Of a stretch of DNA of 64,000 bases, positions 8,048 through 17,165 are shown one piece after another. Origin of the DNA: an uncultured Desulfobacterales bacterium (GTDB lineage: Bacteria; Desulfobacterota; Desulfobulbia; Desulfobulbales; Desulfocapsaceae); the NCBI GenBank assembly GCA_937915545.1, contig CALGIJ010000011.1, forward strand, positions 203,596 to 267,595, in the 5' to 3' direction. The position numbers were made by a program, and so were the translations under genes. Numbering within the stretch: the first letter of the stretch is position 1; each line of letters begins with the position of its first letter. Under the pieces are notes generated by a model. The model did no database searches. It was not told where the DNA came from and was given only the letters and a program-made list of their open reading frames with translations.

Positions 8048-9130
8048 TCAGAGTTTTTCCTTGCCGTCGCCCTGCCAGTCTTCGAACAACGACTGCTGCA
8101 CCACCGTGCGCCGCGGCGCCTTGCGCCCGAAGTGCTCGTAGGCACGCACGGTGGCCATCCGCCCCCGGGGCGTTCTCTGCAGGAAGCCCGACTGGATGAG
8201 GAAAGGCTCGTAGACGTCCTCGAGGGTGTTTTTTTCCTCGCAGACGACGGTGGCCAGGGTTTCCAACCCGATAGGACCGCCGTCATACTTGTCGATGATG
8301 GTCAGCATGATGCGGCGGTCCATGTCGTCCAGCCCGAACTGGTCGACGCCGAGCAGCGTCAGGGCCTCGTCGGCCACACGCCGGTCGACGACAGGGTGAC
8401 CGCCGACCTCGGCGAAATCGCGCACGCGGCGCAGCAGGCGGTTGGCGATACGCGGCGTGCCCCGCGAGCGGCGCCCCAGTTCAAGCGCCCCGTCACGGTC
8501 GATGTTCATACCGAGGATCGACGCAGAGCGCTGCACGATGGTCACCAGCTCCTCGGGGCTGTAAAACTCGAGGCGCAGCACTACCCCGAAGCGGTCGCGC
8601 AGTGGCGGGGTGAGCAGCCCGGTACGGGTCGTCGCCCCGACCAGGGTAAAGCGCGGCAGGTCCATCTTCACCGAGCGCGCCCCCGGCCCCTGGCCGATGA
8701 TGAGGTCGAGCTGGAAGTCCTCCATGGCTGGGTAGAGGATCTCCTCGACCACGTGGTTGAGACGATGGATCTCGTCGATAAAGAGCACATCCCCTTCCTG
8801 CAGGCTGGTGAGGATAGCGGCGAGGTCGCCCTGCTTTTCGATGACCGGCCCGGAGGTGACCTTGATGCCTGCCCCCATCTCGTTGGCGATGATATAGCAG
8901 AGGGTGGTCTTGCCGAGGCCGGGAAAACCGTGGAAGAGCACGTGGTCGAGGGGCTCGCCGCGGCCGAGGGCGGCACGGATGAAGATCGACAGGCTCTTGC
9001 GCACCTGTTCCTGACCGATGTACTCGGTGAGGCGCTGCGGCCTGAGCGCATGGTCGGCGGAGGGGTCGCGCAGCTGCCGCTGCGGGTCGACCAGGCGCTT
9101 TTCGGCGCCGATATCGTCGTCGATTTTCAT
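8048..9130 (-). CDS. ruvB: Holliday junction branch-migration ATPase RuvB
   Basis: 360 residues. RuvB is the AAA+ hexameric motor that, with RuvA, drives branch migration of Holliday junctions. It shows RPQRLTEYIGQEQVRKSL near residue 30, Walker A GFPGLGKTT near 67, Walker B FIDEIHRLN near 115, the sensor segment GATTRTGLLTPPLRDRFG near 165, and the winged-helix region with IGLETLATVV and GFLQRTPRGR at the C-terminus. The start overlaps the ruvA stop by four bases, so ruvC-ruvA-ruvB form a coupled operon with panB 16 bp downstream. Confidence 0.98.
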   Translation of the reverse strand: MKIDDDIGAEKRLVDPQRQLRDPSADHALRPQRLTEYIGQEQVRKSLSIFIRAALGRGEPLDHVLFHGFPGLGKTTLCYIIANEMGAGIKVTSGPVIEKQGDLAAILTSLQEGDVLFIDEIHRLNHVVEEILYPAMEDFQLDLIIGQGPGARSVKMDLPRFTLVGATTRTGLLTPPLRDRFGVVLRLEFYSPEELVTIVQRSASILGMNIDRDGALELGRRSRGTPRIANRLLRRVRDFAEVGGHPVVDRRVADEALTLLGVDQFGLDDMDRRIMLTIIDKYDGGPIGLETLATVVCEEKNTLEDVYEPFLIQSGFLQRTPRGRMATVRAYEHFGRKAPRRTVVQQSLFEDWQGDGKEKL

Positions 9131-9753
9131 GCCAGGCTCCGCAGGGTCTCACGCATCAGCTGGTCGAAGCCGAGCCGCTCAAAGACCTCGTCGCCCATGC
9201 GGCGCCGCACCGTCTCCAGGGCGCGGCGCGACACCGCCTCCGGGTAGCCGAGGTTGCCCATGGCGGAGAGGACGTCGGCCGCCGCCGACCCGGCGGCCAG
9301 CGCCACCGGCATGGCCCCGCCGGCAGCGGCCATGGTGCCGGCGCTGCCGAGGTGGGCGATCTTCTCCTTCAACTCCACCGAGAGCCGCTCGGCGATGCGC
9401 TTGCCGACTCCAGGCAGCATGGTCAGCCGCTTGACGTCGCCGGCGGCGATGGCGCGGGCCAGCTCGGCGACACGCATCCCGGAGAGCATGGCCAGGGCAA
9501 GCTTGGGCCCGATGCCGTTGACGGTGCGCAGCAGCAGGTACAGCTCTTTTTCCTCCTCTTCGGGAAAGCCGTAGAGGGTGATGGCGTCCTCGCGCACGCT
9601 GGTATGGATATGGAGGAAGACCTCGCGCCCCTTCTCGGGCAGGCGGGCGACGGCATCGCTGGCGAGGATGACCTCGTAGCCGACCCCGCCGACATCGACC
9701 ACGGCGCGATCTTCGCCTTTGGCCAGCACCTTGCCGCTGAGGGAAGCGATCAT
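9127..9753 (-). CDS. ruvA: Holliday junction DNA-binding subunit RuvA
   Basis: 208 residues with the three RuvA parts: an N-terminal OB fold (MIASLSGKVLAKGEDRAVVDVGGVGYEV), two helix-hairpin-helix segments (VNGIGPKLALAMLSGM near 80 and LPGVGKRIAERL near 115), and a C-terminal RuvB-binding domain (ALGYPE-type helix, here MGNLGYPEAVSRRAL). RuvA holds the four-way junction and loads RuvB. It overlaps ruvC and ruvB by four bases at each end. Confidence 0.98.
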   Translation of the reverse strand: MIASLSGKVLAKGEDRAVVDVGGVGYEVILASDAVARLPEKGREVFLHIHTSVREDAITLYGFPEEEEKELYLLLRTVNGIGPKLALAMLSGMRVAELARAIAAGDVKRLTMLPGVGKRIAERLSVELKEKIAHLGSAGTMAAAGGAMPVALAAGSAAADVLSAMGNLGYPEAVSRRALETVRRRMGDEVFERLGFDQLMRETLRSLA

Positions 9754-10229
9754 AGGGCCCCCTGGAGATGGTTGGCATGACAGATGGCCACCGCCAGGGC
9801 GTCGGCGGCGTCGACGCTCGGTTTGCCCGTCAGCCGCAGGAGAACCTGCACCATATGCTGCACCTGTTCCTTGCTGGCCTGGCCGTAGCCGACCACCGCC
9901 CGCTTGATCGCCCGGGCGCTGTAATCGTGGACGGCCAGCCCGTTCTGCATGGCGGTGACCACCGCCACGCCCCGGGCATGGCCGAGTTTCAGTGCCGAGC
10001 GGGGGTTGGTGGCGAGGAAGACCTCCTCCACCGCCGCCACCGCCGGCTGATGCATCTGGATCACTTCGTTCAGGCCTTCGAAGATCTCGTTGAGGCGATA
10101 AGCGAAGGACTGGGCGGCGCTGGTTCTGACCACGCCGCAGACGACGAAATCCATGATGCCGCCGCGGCTGTCGACGATCCCGTACCCGGTGATCCGGCTG
10201 CCGGGATCGATGCCGAGAATGCGCGCCAC
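9750..10229 (-). CDS. ruvC: Crossover junction endodeoxyribonuclease RuvC
   Basis: 159 residues. RuvC resolves Holliday junctions by symmetric nicking with a two-metal RNase H-fold site. The acidic residues are visible: Asp in LGIDPGSRITGYG (near 7), Glu in VEEVF (near 67) and the C-terminal DAADALAVAICH (near 140). It is first of the ruvC-ruvA-ruvB run and sits ten bases after yebC, the common bacterial order. Confidence 0.97.
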   Translation of the reverse strand: MARILGIDPGSRITGYGIVDSRGGIMDFVVCGVVRTSAAQSFAYRLNEIFEGLNEVIQMHQPAVAAVEEVFLATNPRSALKLGHARGVAVVTAMQNGLAVHDYSARAIKRAVVGYGQASKEQVQHMVQVLLRLTGKPSVDAADALAVAICHANHLQGAL

Positions 10230-10239
10230 GCCCCGCCGC

Positions 10240-10989
10240 TTACGACAACTGCTCCATCAAGGCGTCGTCGATGTCGAAGTTGGAGTAGACGTTCTGCACG
10301 TCATCATGGTCCTCGAGGCTCTCCATGAGGCGCAGCAGGGACTTGGCCACTTTCTCGTCGGTGACCTCGATGGTGTTCTTGGGCAGCATCGACACCGAGG
10401 CGTCGACAAAGCTGAGGCCATTCTCCTCGAGGGTCGAGCGCACACTGTCGAAGGTGTCGGGGGCGGTATGAATCTGGAACTCGTTCTCCTCCTCGACCAC
10501 ATCCTCAGCCCCGGCCTCGAGGGCCAGGTCCATGAGTTTCTCCTCGCTGACCCCCTTCTTGTCGACGGTGATCAATCCTTTTTTCTCGAACATCCACGAG
10601 ACGCAGCCGAACTCGCCAAGGTTGCCGTTGTTCTTGGAGAAGAAGTGACGGACATCGGCCACGGTGCGGTTACGGTTGTCGGTCATGCACTCCACCAGCA
10701 CGGCGACGCCGCCGGGGCCGTAGCCCTCGTACATGATCTCCTCGTAAATCTCACCGGCAATCTCGCCGGTGCCCTTCTTGATGGCCCGGGTGATGTTGTC
10801 CTTGGGCATGTTCTCCGCCTTGGCGGCGGCCACCGCCGTGCGCAGGCGGGGGTTGCCCTCGATATCGCCGCCGCCGGCCCTGGCGGCAACGGTGATCTCC
10901 TTGATGAGACGGGTGAAGATCTTGCCGCGCTTGGCGTCGATGGCCCCTTTCTTCCTCTTGATGGTGCTCCACTTGGAATGTCCTGACAT
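10240..10989 (-). CDS. yebC: YebC/PmpR-family (TACO1-like) protein
   Basis: 249 residues, the usual length. It starts with the hallmark MSGHSKWSTIKRKKGAIDAK and has NITRAIKKGTG near 70, EGYGPGGVAVLVE near 90, NRNRTVADVRHFFSKNNGNLG near 110 and VSWMFEKKG. Members have been described as transcriptional regulators (PmpR), more recently as factors easing ribosome stalling, and eukaryotic TACO1 is a translational activator. It is conserved next to ruvC, as here. No separate regulation is visible. Confidence 0.96.
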   Translation of the reverse strand: MSGHSKWSTIKRKKGAIDAKRGKIFTRLIKEITVAARAGGGDIEGNPRLRTAVAAAKAENMPKDNITRAIKKGTGEIAGEIYEEIMYEGYGPGGVAVLVECMTDNRNRTVADVRHFFSKNNGNLGEFGCVSWMFEKKGLITVDKKGVSEEKLMDLALEAGAEDVVEEENEFQIHTAPDTFDSVRSTLEENGLSFVDASVSMLPKNTIEVTDEKVAKSLLRLMESLEDHDDVQNVYSNFDIDDALMEQLS

Positions 10990-11022
10990 ACTCTATCCTG
11001 ATAGATTATTAATGAAGACTGC

Positions 11023-11652
11023 TTACAAACCTCTTGACGATGCCGCTTCGGGGGCGACCCCGATAAAGCCCATGGCGACGACGAAGACCTCACGGCTCTC
11101 GACGCGCGAGCTCTTCGGCTTCTGCACCTTGACCATGGCGAAACGCTCTTTCAACCCCTCGACAAATTCCGGAAAATCCTCGCCCTGAAAGACCTTGCAG
11201 ACATAGTTGCCACGGTTCAGCAGCAGAACCTCGGCCACCTCCAGGGTCCGCCGCACCAAGGCCAGCGACTGCTGGGCATCGGCCCAGCGGTTGCCGGTGG
11301 TCCTGGGGGCGAGGTCGGAGACGAGAACGCGGAAGGCCGGGCGGATGCGGCGTACCTGGACGATCATCTCCGGCTCCATGATGTCGGCACACAGCCAGTG
11401 GATCTGGGCGCCTCCCGGGCGCGGCGTCTGCTCGGCCTGCTGCAGGTCGACACCGACGACGACCCCCTTCGGCCCGACCACTTCCGCCGCGTAGAGAGAC
11501 CAGCTGCCGGGGAAACAGCCGAGATCGAGCACGCTGTCGCCCTTGCCGAGGATCTTGAACTTCTCTTGAATTTCCGAAAGTTTGTAGACGGAACGGGCCG
11601 GATACTTTTCCTTCTTGGCCCGCTGCGAGTAGTAGTCGTTTATTTTCCGCAC
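11023..11652 (-). CDS. rlmE: 23S rRNA (uridine2552-2'-O)-methyltransferase RlmE (FtsJ/RrmJ)
   Basis: 209 residues. RlmE methylates the ribose of U2552 in the 23S A-loop at a late stage of 50S assembly. It shows the N-terminal DYYSQRAKKEKYPARSVYKL, the SAM site VLDLGCFPGSWSLYA near 42, a catalytic Asp segment SDLAPRTTGNR near 110, and GNYVCKVFQGEDF near 150 carrying the catalytic Lys. The C-terminus has the expected KPKSSRVESREVFVVAMGF. It starts three bases after the stop of the upstream cca-like gene, so the two are probably cotranscribed. Confidence 0.96.
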   Translation of the reverse strand: MRKINDYYSQRAKKEKYPARSVYKLSEIQEKFKILGKGDSVLDLGCFPGSWSLYAAEVVGPKGVVVGVDLQQAEQTPRPGGAQIHWLCADIMEPEMIVQVRRIRPAFRVLVSDLAPRTTGNRWADAQQSLALVRRTLEVAEVLLLNRGNYVCKVFQGEDFPEFVEGLKERFAMVKVQKPKSSRVESREVFVVAMGFIGVAPEAASSRGL

Positions 11653-11655
11653 GTT

Positions 11656-13182
11656 TTATTCCATTTGTGGTTCTTTGACAAGACGAAAACCGGTCGCTGC
11701 CTCCCCCGCCCCACGGGCGGCGAGCAGCTCGGCGACATAGGCCAGAGCGGAGGTGCGGTCGCCAACCACGCCCTCCACCCGGGCGGCGGTGACCTGTTCC
11801 AGCAACTCCCCAAAGAGCGGCCCGGGGGCGAGCCCGAAATGGTCGATCAGGTCGCGCCCGCTGACCAGCGGCGGGCCATGCAGGGCCGCATCGATGCTCT
11901 CCTCGTAGAGCTCGCGTACCCGCCCCAGCAGTTGGCGCAGCTCATCCTCCATGTGCGGCGGCTTTTCGGCACCGAGGCTGGCCAGGCTGTCGGCCATGGC
12001 GAGAAGGAAGAGCTCGTCGAGCAACTCCCCGGCGCGGCGGCAGAGCTTGAGAATCGCCCTGGCGCTGACCGTCCCGCCGCGTCCGACATTGCAGAGGTGG
12101 AAGGGGTGCATATGCATGGCGATGAGCCGTGCAACGTTGGAAGTCTGCTCGCGACTCCAGCGGCTGCGCTCGGCAAAGAGGCGGAAGATGCGCTCGCCCT
12201 CGCCGTCATGGCGGTAGAACGTTACCCGGCCGGCCCCGTCCTGCGGCAGGCGGCGGGTGGCCGGCTTACCGAGGTCGTGAAAGAGGGCCGCCCACTTGAG
12301 GCAGGCCGCCGTTTCGCCGTCTTCACGACAGCGGGCGAGGCGCCCCTCATGGCCGGGGTAGAACGACGCCGGCCTGGCGAGGATGTCCTCCATCCGCGCC
12401 AGGGCGAGGAAACTGTGCCCGAGGACGTCGAGGTGGTGAAAGCCCGGCTGGTCGACGCCCCGCCCTCGATAGAGCTCGGGGAAGAGCTGCGGCAGGAGAC
12501 GGTCCTCGTCCATGAGCCGCAGGGTGGCCGAGGTGGCAGAGGAGTGGAAGATGCCGCGCAGCTCGAAGGTGACCCGCTCGGCCGACACCTTGGTTATGGC
12601 CGCCGCCCCAGCGGAAACCGCCTTGCGGGTCGTCTCGTCGAGGGTAAAGCCCAGGGTGGCGGCGAAGCGATAGCCACGCAGGAGGCGGAGCGGATCGTCG
12701 GCAAAGGCGCCGGGAAGATGCCGCAAGAGCCCCCGACGGAGGTCGGCCAGGCCGCCTGCCGGGTCAAGGGGCTGCGGCGTGCCACCGTCGACGAGGCCAA
12801 GCAGGGGAACGGCAATGGCGTTGATCGTGAAGTCACGCCTCCTCATGTCTTCCTGCACCGTCGCCAGCCCATAACGAAAGGAGGCCAGATCGACCTGAAC
12901 GCCTCGCCACACCAGGCGCACCGCCTCTTCGCCCTCCTCTCCGGAGAGATCGACGACGGTGCCGCCGCCAAGCTCCCTGCGCAACCTCGCGGCGGCTTCC
13001 CTCGCCGAGATGCTGCAGGCCAGGTCGAGGTCGGCCGCCGGCCGGCCCAGCAGCCAGTCGCGCACCGTGCCGCCGACCAGGAAGAGGTCGACGCCGCCTT
13101 CCTGCACCGCCAGCAAGGCCCGGCGCAAGCGCTGCGGCGCGCCGCCCCATATATCGCCTGTGCTACCGGTCATCGAGGTCAA
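11656..13182 (-). CDS. tRNA nucleotidyltransferase / poly(A) polymerase family protein with HD domain
   Basis: 508 residues. The class II nucleotidyltransferase head shows LVGGTVRDWLLGR near residue 36, the DLDLAC metal site near 54, MRRRDFTINAIAV near 130 and DDPLRLLRGYRFAATLGF near 195. A central-to-C-terminal HD phosphohydrolase domain follows (HHLDVLGHSFLAL near 285, ALFHDLGKPATR near 335, a further His-rich stretch near 375). The usual reaction is template-free addition of CCA to tRNA 3' ends or repair of them. The visible tRNA gene encodes CCA, so repair is one possible role. An A-adding or poly(A) polymerase role cannot be excluded from motifs. It is divergent from dus. Confidence 0.85.
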   Translation of the reverse strand: MTSMTGSTGDIWGGAPQRLRRALLAVQEGGVDLFLVGGTVRDWLLGRPAADLDLACSISAREAAARLRRELGGGTVVDLSGEEGEEAVRLVWRGVQVDLASFRYGLATVQEDMRRRDFTINAIAVPLLGLVDGGTPQPLDPAGGLADLRRGLLRHLPGAFADDPLRLLRGYRFAATLGFTLDETTRKAVSAGAAAITKVSAERVTFELRGIFHSSATSATLRLMDEDRLLPQLFPELYRGRGVDQPGFHHLDVLGHSFLALARMEDILARPASFYPGHEGRLARCREDGETAACLKWAALFHDLGKPATRRLPQDGAGRVTFYRHDGEGERIFRLFAERSRWSREQTSNVARLIAMHMHPFHLCNVGRGGTVSARAILKLCRRAGELLDELFLLAMADSLASLGAEKPPHMEDELRQLLGRVRELYEESIDAALHGPPLVSGRDLIDHFGLAPGPLFGELLEQVTAARVEGVVGDRTSALAYVAELLAARGAGEAATGFRLVKEPQME

Positions 13183-13283
13183 TCTCCTTTTCTTTCGCCA
13201 CGCCCTATACTATAGTCGTGGACTTTCCCGGGCTCCGCGAGCCGCAGACAAGCCCCTCTTCGTCCCTCTTGCACGTGGTCACC

Positions 13284-14267
13284 ATGGCCGACAACCACCC
13301 CTTTCTCTACCTCGCCCCCATCCGTGGCCTCACCGACGCCCCCTTCCGGGCCATCTTCTGCAGGCACTTCGCGGGGTTCGACGCCACCATGGCCCCTTTC
13401 ATCAACCCGCAGCGCCGCGCCAGTTACGATGACGCCATGCTGGCCGACGTCCTTCCCGGCAACAATGTTGGCCCGCCGCTCATCCCGCAGCTCTTGCACA
13501 ACGACGCCCAGTCTTTTCTCGTCCTCGCCACCCGCCTCGCCGAGCTCGGCTACCGGGAGATCAACTGGAACCTCGGCTGCCCGGCGCCGATGGTCGCCAA
13601 GAAAGGCCGCGGCTCGGGCCTCCTGCCCCATCCGGAGCGCATCATCGACCTCCTCGAGGCCGTGCTGCCAGGCCTGGATTCCCTCGGCCTGCGCCTGTCG
13701 CTGAAGACCCGGCTCGGCTACCATCAGCGCGACGAGCTGCCACGCCTGCTGCCACACCTCGACCCGCTGCCGCTCACCGAGATCATCATCCACGCCCGCC
13801 TCGGGCGACAACTCTACCATGGGGAAACCGATCCGGAGGGCTTCGCCATCTGCGCCGGGGCCAGCCGCCACCGCCTGGTCTATAACGGCGACATCACCTC
13901 GGCGGCCATCTTCGTCGACCTGGCGCAGCGCTTTCCGACCGTCGAACGCTGGATGATCGGCCGCGGCGCCCTGGCCGACCCCTTTCTCGCCGAGGACATC
14001 AAGGGTTTCCCTGCCCAGCCGCGGGAGCTGCGCCTGGCCCGCCTCGCCGCCTTCCACGACGAGCTCTTCAGCTTCTACCGGCAGCGCCTCTCCGGGCCAG
14101 CCCATATCCTCGGCAGGCTCAAGCAGCTGTGGAACTACCTCCTCGAGAGCTTTCCCGAAGAGCCCAAACTGGGCAAGAAGCTGCTCAAGAGCTCCTCTCT
14201 CGCCAGCTATGGGGAGACGGTCGCCGCCCTGCTCGACGCTTCGTCACAACGGAAGACCGCACCTTAG
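13284..14267 (+). CDS. tRNA-dihydrouridine synthase family protein
   Basis: About 327 residues. Dus enzymes use FMN and NADPH to reduce specific uridines in tRNA. Visible are YLAPIRGLTDAPFR at the N-terminus (FMN site), the catalytic NWNLGCPAPMVAKKGRGSGL with its Cys near residue 98, LSLKTRLGY near 140, HARLGRQLYHGE near 175 and YNGDI plus WMIGRGALADPFL near 205-235. The ATG at 13284 is chosen because the TIM-barrel motif starts about ten residues later, as usual; the frame extends to a GTG at 13218. The Dus subtype is not clear from sequence. Its 3' end overlaps the convergent PP-loop gene by four bases. Confidence 0.92.
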   Translation: MADNHPFLYLAPIRGLTDAPFRAIFCRHFAGFDATMAPFINPQRRASYDDAMLADVLPGNNVGPPLIPQLLHNDAQSFLVLATRLAELGYREINWNLGCPAPMVAKKGRGSGLLPHPERIIDLLEAVLPGLDSLGLRLSLKTRLGYHQRDELPRLLPHLDPLPLTEIIIHARLGRQLYHGETDPEGFAICAGASRHRLVYNGDITSAAIFVDLAQRFPTVERWMIGRGALADPFLAEDIKGFPAQPRELRLARLAAFHDELFSFYRQRLSGPAHILGRLKQLWNYLLESFPEEPKLGKKLLKSSSLASYGETVAALLDASSQRKTAP

Positions 14268-15313
14268 AGCAGGGCCCAGCCGCGCAAGACCTCCTCGGCG
14301 GCCGCACTGGGCACGAAGAGGCCGCTCCTGCCGCCATGGCGCCAGGTGACCGGCGGCACGGCGAAGCCCTGCGGCATGGGACGGCCATAACGCAGCAACA
14401 GGGCCCCGGCGTGGTGGAGAGCGGCCTGGCGGGCTTCTTCCTCAGGGTAGCAGGAAGCGCCGCGACGCAGCACCGCCGTCGGCCCCGGCCAGTCCTCCAT
14501 GTCGAAGAGGATATCGTCCTCGGCAACCAGCTTGACAATGGCCTCATTCTCGCGCTGGTCGCGGCCAAGGATAATCCAGCCACCTCCGGGCAGGCGGAAA
14601 TGGCGGCCGAGCAGGAGCAGCCGGATATCGGTGACCGAGATCTCCCCCACCGGCACCGGCGAATCGGCGGAGTAAAACATGGCGATGCGCCGGCTCAGTA
14701 TGGGGTCGGCGAGGGTGCAGCCGCCGGCCGGCGCCGGGAAATCCGTTATGCCGAACTGCGCCGCCAAAGCCAGCTGCTGGCTGCGGCCGCGACCTGAAAA
14801 ACGCAGCAGCTTGGCGCGGTCGACCCAGCCCTGCCGTTCCGCCTCGGTCTCCTTGAGCAGTTGGGCGCAAAGCGGGCGCAGCAGCAGCGACCGTGTGCCC
14901 GAGTCCCGCTCGATGACGTTGAGGGTGTCGCGGCGCTGCGACATCGGCCGCTGGCCAAGCACCTCACCGGTGACGAGGAAGGAGGCGCCGCGCTCGGCCA
15001 GCATCTCTTTGGCCCGCGAGAGCATGAGGATCTTGCAGTCGATGCAGGGATTGAAGTTCTTGCCGAAGCCATGGCGCGGGGCGTGCAGCAGGCGCAGGTA
15101 GCCGGGGCTGATATCCTCGAGAATCACGGTGATGCCATATTTCCTGCGTATTCTCTCGGCATGGGCCTGCGGGTCGGCGAGCAGGTGGTAGTTGAAGAAG
15201 GGGGTGACGAACTGCACCGCCTCCACCTCCACCCCCTGCGCCATGACGACGCGGGCAGCGAGGATGGAGTCGAGCCCCCCGGAGAACAGGGCCAGAGCCT
15301 TGACCGCGGCCAT
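14264..15313 (-). CDS. PP-loop ATPase, MnmA/ThiI-like tRNA sulfurtransferase family
   Basis: About 349 residues. An N-terminal adenylating PP-loop (LFSGGLDSILAARV near residue 10) and a Cys pair in NPCIDCKI near 92 recall 2-thiouridylase and 4-thiouridine synthases. MTGEVLGQRP-type spacing (here LVTGEVLGQRPMSQRRD) and FPAPAGGCTLADP support that. The C-terminal 120 residues look like a separate NFACT-R-like RNA-binding module (ARQAALHHAGALLLRYG). The likely role is ATP-dependent sulfur insertion into tRNA, but the target base is unknown. The ATG at 15313 overlaps the recN TGA (TGATG) with GGGGGG nine bases upstream, so translation is coupled to recN. Confidence 0.8.
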   Translation of the reverse strand: MAAVKALALFSGGLDSILAARVVMAQGVEVEAVQFVTPFFNYHLLADPQAHAERIRRKYGITVILEDISPGYLRLLHAPRHGFGKNFNPCIDCKILMLSRAKEMLAERGASFLVTGEVLGQRPMSQRRDTLNVIERDSGTRSLLLRPLCAQLLKETEAERQGWVDRAKLLRFSGRGRSQQLALAAQFGITDFPAPAGGCTLADPILSRRIAMFYSADSPVPVGEISVTDIRLLLLGRHFRLPGGGWIILGRDQRENEAIVKLVAEDDILFDMEDWPGPTAVLRRGASCYPEEEARQAALHHAGALLLRYGRPMPQGFAVPPVTWRHGGRSGLFVPSAAAEEVLRGWALL

Positions 15314-16998
15314 CAGCGCCATCCCCCCTTGGCGAGCAGCTCGGTGGCAAAGGCCACGGTCTGCTCGCTGACCCCGTCGCCGGCAAGCATGCGCGACAGC
15401 TCCGCCACCCGCTCCTCCTGATCGAGCCTGGTCACCGCCGACTGGGTGCGCCCCTCCACCACCTGCTTGGCGACGCGGAAATGGAGGCTGCCGCGGGCGG
15501 CGATCTGCGGCAGGTGGGTGATGCACAGCACCTGGTGATGCCCGGCCAGTTCCTGGATCTTCTGCGCCACCGCCTCCGCAGCCTGCCCGCCGATGCCGGC
15601 GTCGACCTCATCGAAGATCACCGTCTCGACCATGTCCTTGCGGGCAAGCAGGCATTTCATCGCCAGCAGGAGGCGCGACAGCTCACCGCCGGAAGCGATC
15701 TTGGCCAGTGGCCGGGGGTCTTCGCCGAGGTTGGGCGAGAAGAAGAACTCGCCACGGTCCCAGCCAACGGCACGCAAGCTGTCGAGGTCTTCGCCGACGT
15801 CGCGCCAGCCGACAAGGAAACGGGCACGGTCGAAGGCCAGCGAGGCCAGCTCCCTGGCCATGGCCTCCTCCATCTCGAGGCCCACCTGACGACGGCGCCG
15901 CGACAGGGCCTGGGCCCGTTCACCTAGCTCGCGCTGCAGCTGCTCGAGTTCGGCGGCGGTGGTGGCGATGGTCTTGTCAAGGCTTTCGAGATGCTGCAGC
16001 TCCTCGCGGCAGCGCTGGCCGAAGAGCACGACCTCATCAAGGGTTTCGCCATATTTGCGTTTCAGCTGCCGCAGCTGGTCAAGGCGCTCGCTGACCTGCT
16101 CGAGACGATAGGGGTCTTCCTCGAGGCCGTCACGGTAGAGGCGCAGGGTGGCGACATGGTCTTCGGCGAGAAAGGTATAGCCGCCGATCTCCTCGGCCAT
16201 CTGCGCCGCCCCGCCGTCGAGGGCGGCCAGCGACACCATGTTATGGCGCAGCTGCATGAGGCCGTCGAGGACCTCCCCGCCCAGCAGGCGCAGGCTCTCC
16301 TGACTGAGCTTCATCAGGGCCTGGGCGTTCTTGAGGCGCTTTTTCTCCTCGGCGAGCCGCTCGTCTTCCCCCGGCTCGAGGGCGGCGCGCTCGATCTCCT
16401 CGGCCTGGAATGCGAGGAAGTCTTTCTTCTGCTCCTTTTCCTGCTCGCGCTGACGAAGCTCGGCGAGAGCGGCCTTCTTCTCCTGCCACTGCGCATAGAG
16501 ACGGGCAAATTCCTGGCGTTCCGACCACAGGTCGCCGTAGGTGTCGAGGATGTCGAGGTGCAGGGACGGCTGCAGCAGCTGCTGATGGTCGTGCTGGCCG
16601 GCAACGCTGAGCAACTCGCCGGTGAGCTGGGCGACACCGCTGGCGGTGGCCAGGGAGCCGTTGACGAAAAAGCGGCTGCGCCCGGCGCTGGTGAAGACCC
16701 GCCTGATGACCAGTTGGCCTTCTTCGCCGAAGCCGCTTTCCTCGAGCTTCTCGAGCAGACCGGGGTGGTGGCGGTGCAACTCGAAGAGGGCCTCGACCTC
16801 GCAGGAGTCGGCGCCGGTGCGGATCCAGTCGGCAGAGGCGCGACCGCCAAACAACAGCTGAATGGCCCGCATCATGATCGATTTGCCCGCCCCGGTCTCA
16901 CCGGTCATCACCACCAGACCAGTCCCTTCGCCATGCTCCAGGGAGAGCTCGAGGGACTCGATCAAGGCCAGGTTCTTTACGCGCAATTCACACAGCAT
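15313..16998 (-). CDS. recN: DNA repair ATPase RecN
   Basis: 561 residues, an SMC-like protein. The N-terminal lobe has LRVKNLALIESLELS and Walker A MTGETGAGKSIMMRAIQLLFGG near residue 35. A long helical middle (about 160-350, rich in E, Q, K, R) forms the short coiled coil. The C-terminal lobe has IASGGELSRLLLAMKCLLA (ABC signature) and Walker B TVIFDEVDAGIGGQAAEAV near 470. RecN acts at double-strand breaks with RecA and is often SOS-controlled, but no LexA-like box is seen upstream here. The ATG at 16998 follows AGGAGAGGA. Confidence 0.97.
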   Translation of the reverse strand: MLCELRVKNLALIESLELSLEHGEGTGLVVMTGETGAGKSIMMRAIQLLFGGRASADWIRTGADSCEVEALFELHRHHPGLLEKLEESGFGEEGQLVIRRVFTSAGRSRFFVNGSLATASGVAQLTGELLSVAGQHDHQQLLQPSLHLDILDTYGDLWSERQEFARLYAQWQEKKAALAELRQREQEKEQKKDFLAFQAEEIERAALEPGEDERLAEEKKRLKNAQALMKLSQESLRLLGGEVLDGLMQLRHNMVSLAALDGGAAQMAEEIGGYTFLAEDHVATLRLYRDGLEEDPYRLEQVSERLDQLRQLKRKYGETLDEVVLFGQRCREELQHLESLDKTIATTAAELEQLQRELGERAQALSRRRRQVGLEMEEAMARELASLAFDRARFLVGWRDVGEDLDSLRAVGWDRGEFFFSPNLGEDPRPLAKIASGGELSRLLLAMKCLLARKDMVETVIFDEVDAGIGGQAAEAVAQKIQELAGHHQVLCITHLPQIAARGSLHFRVAKQVVEGRTQSAVTRLDQEERVAELSRMLAGDGVSEQTVAFATELLAKGGWR

Positions 16999-17165
16999 GT
17001 CGGTATTATCCTCTCCTTTGCGGGGAGAAGTCCTTGCTTGACTCTGCCGATAAAGGGCTGTAGGGTACGAGAAACGGGGCATCGGACAGGGAACGCCGTA
17101 TTTTCGCGCCGTGCCGTCGGTTTTGATTCCGCTTCTCCTTACCCATTTTTTATTTACAGTTCAAT

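Noticed and set aside
16999..17165. A LexA-type box upstream of recN
   Set aside because: No CGAAC-N4-GTTCG or other clear SOS palindrome is present there.
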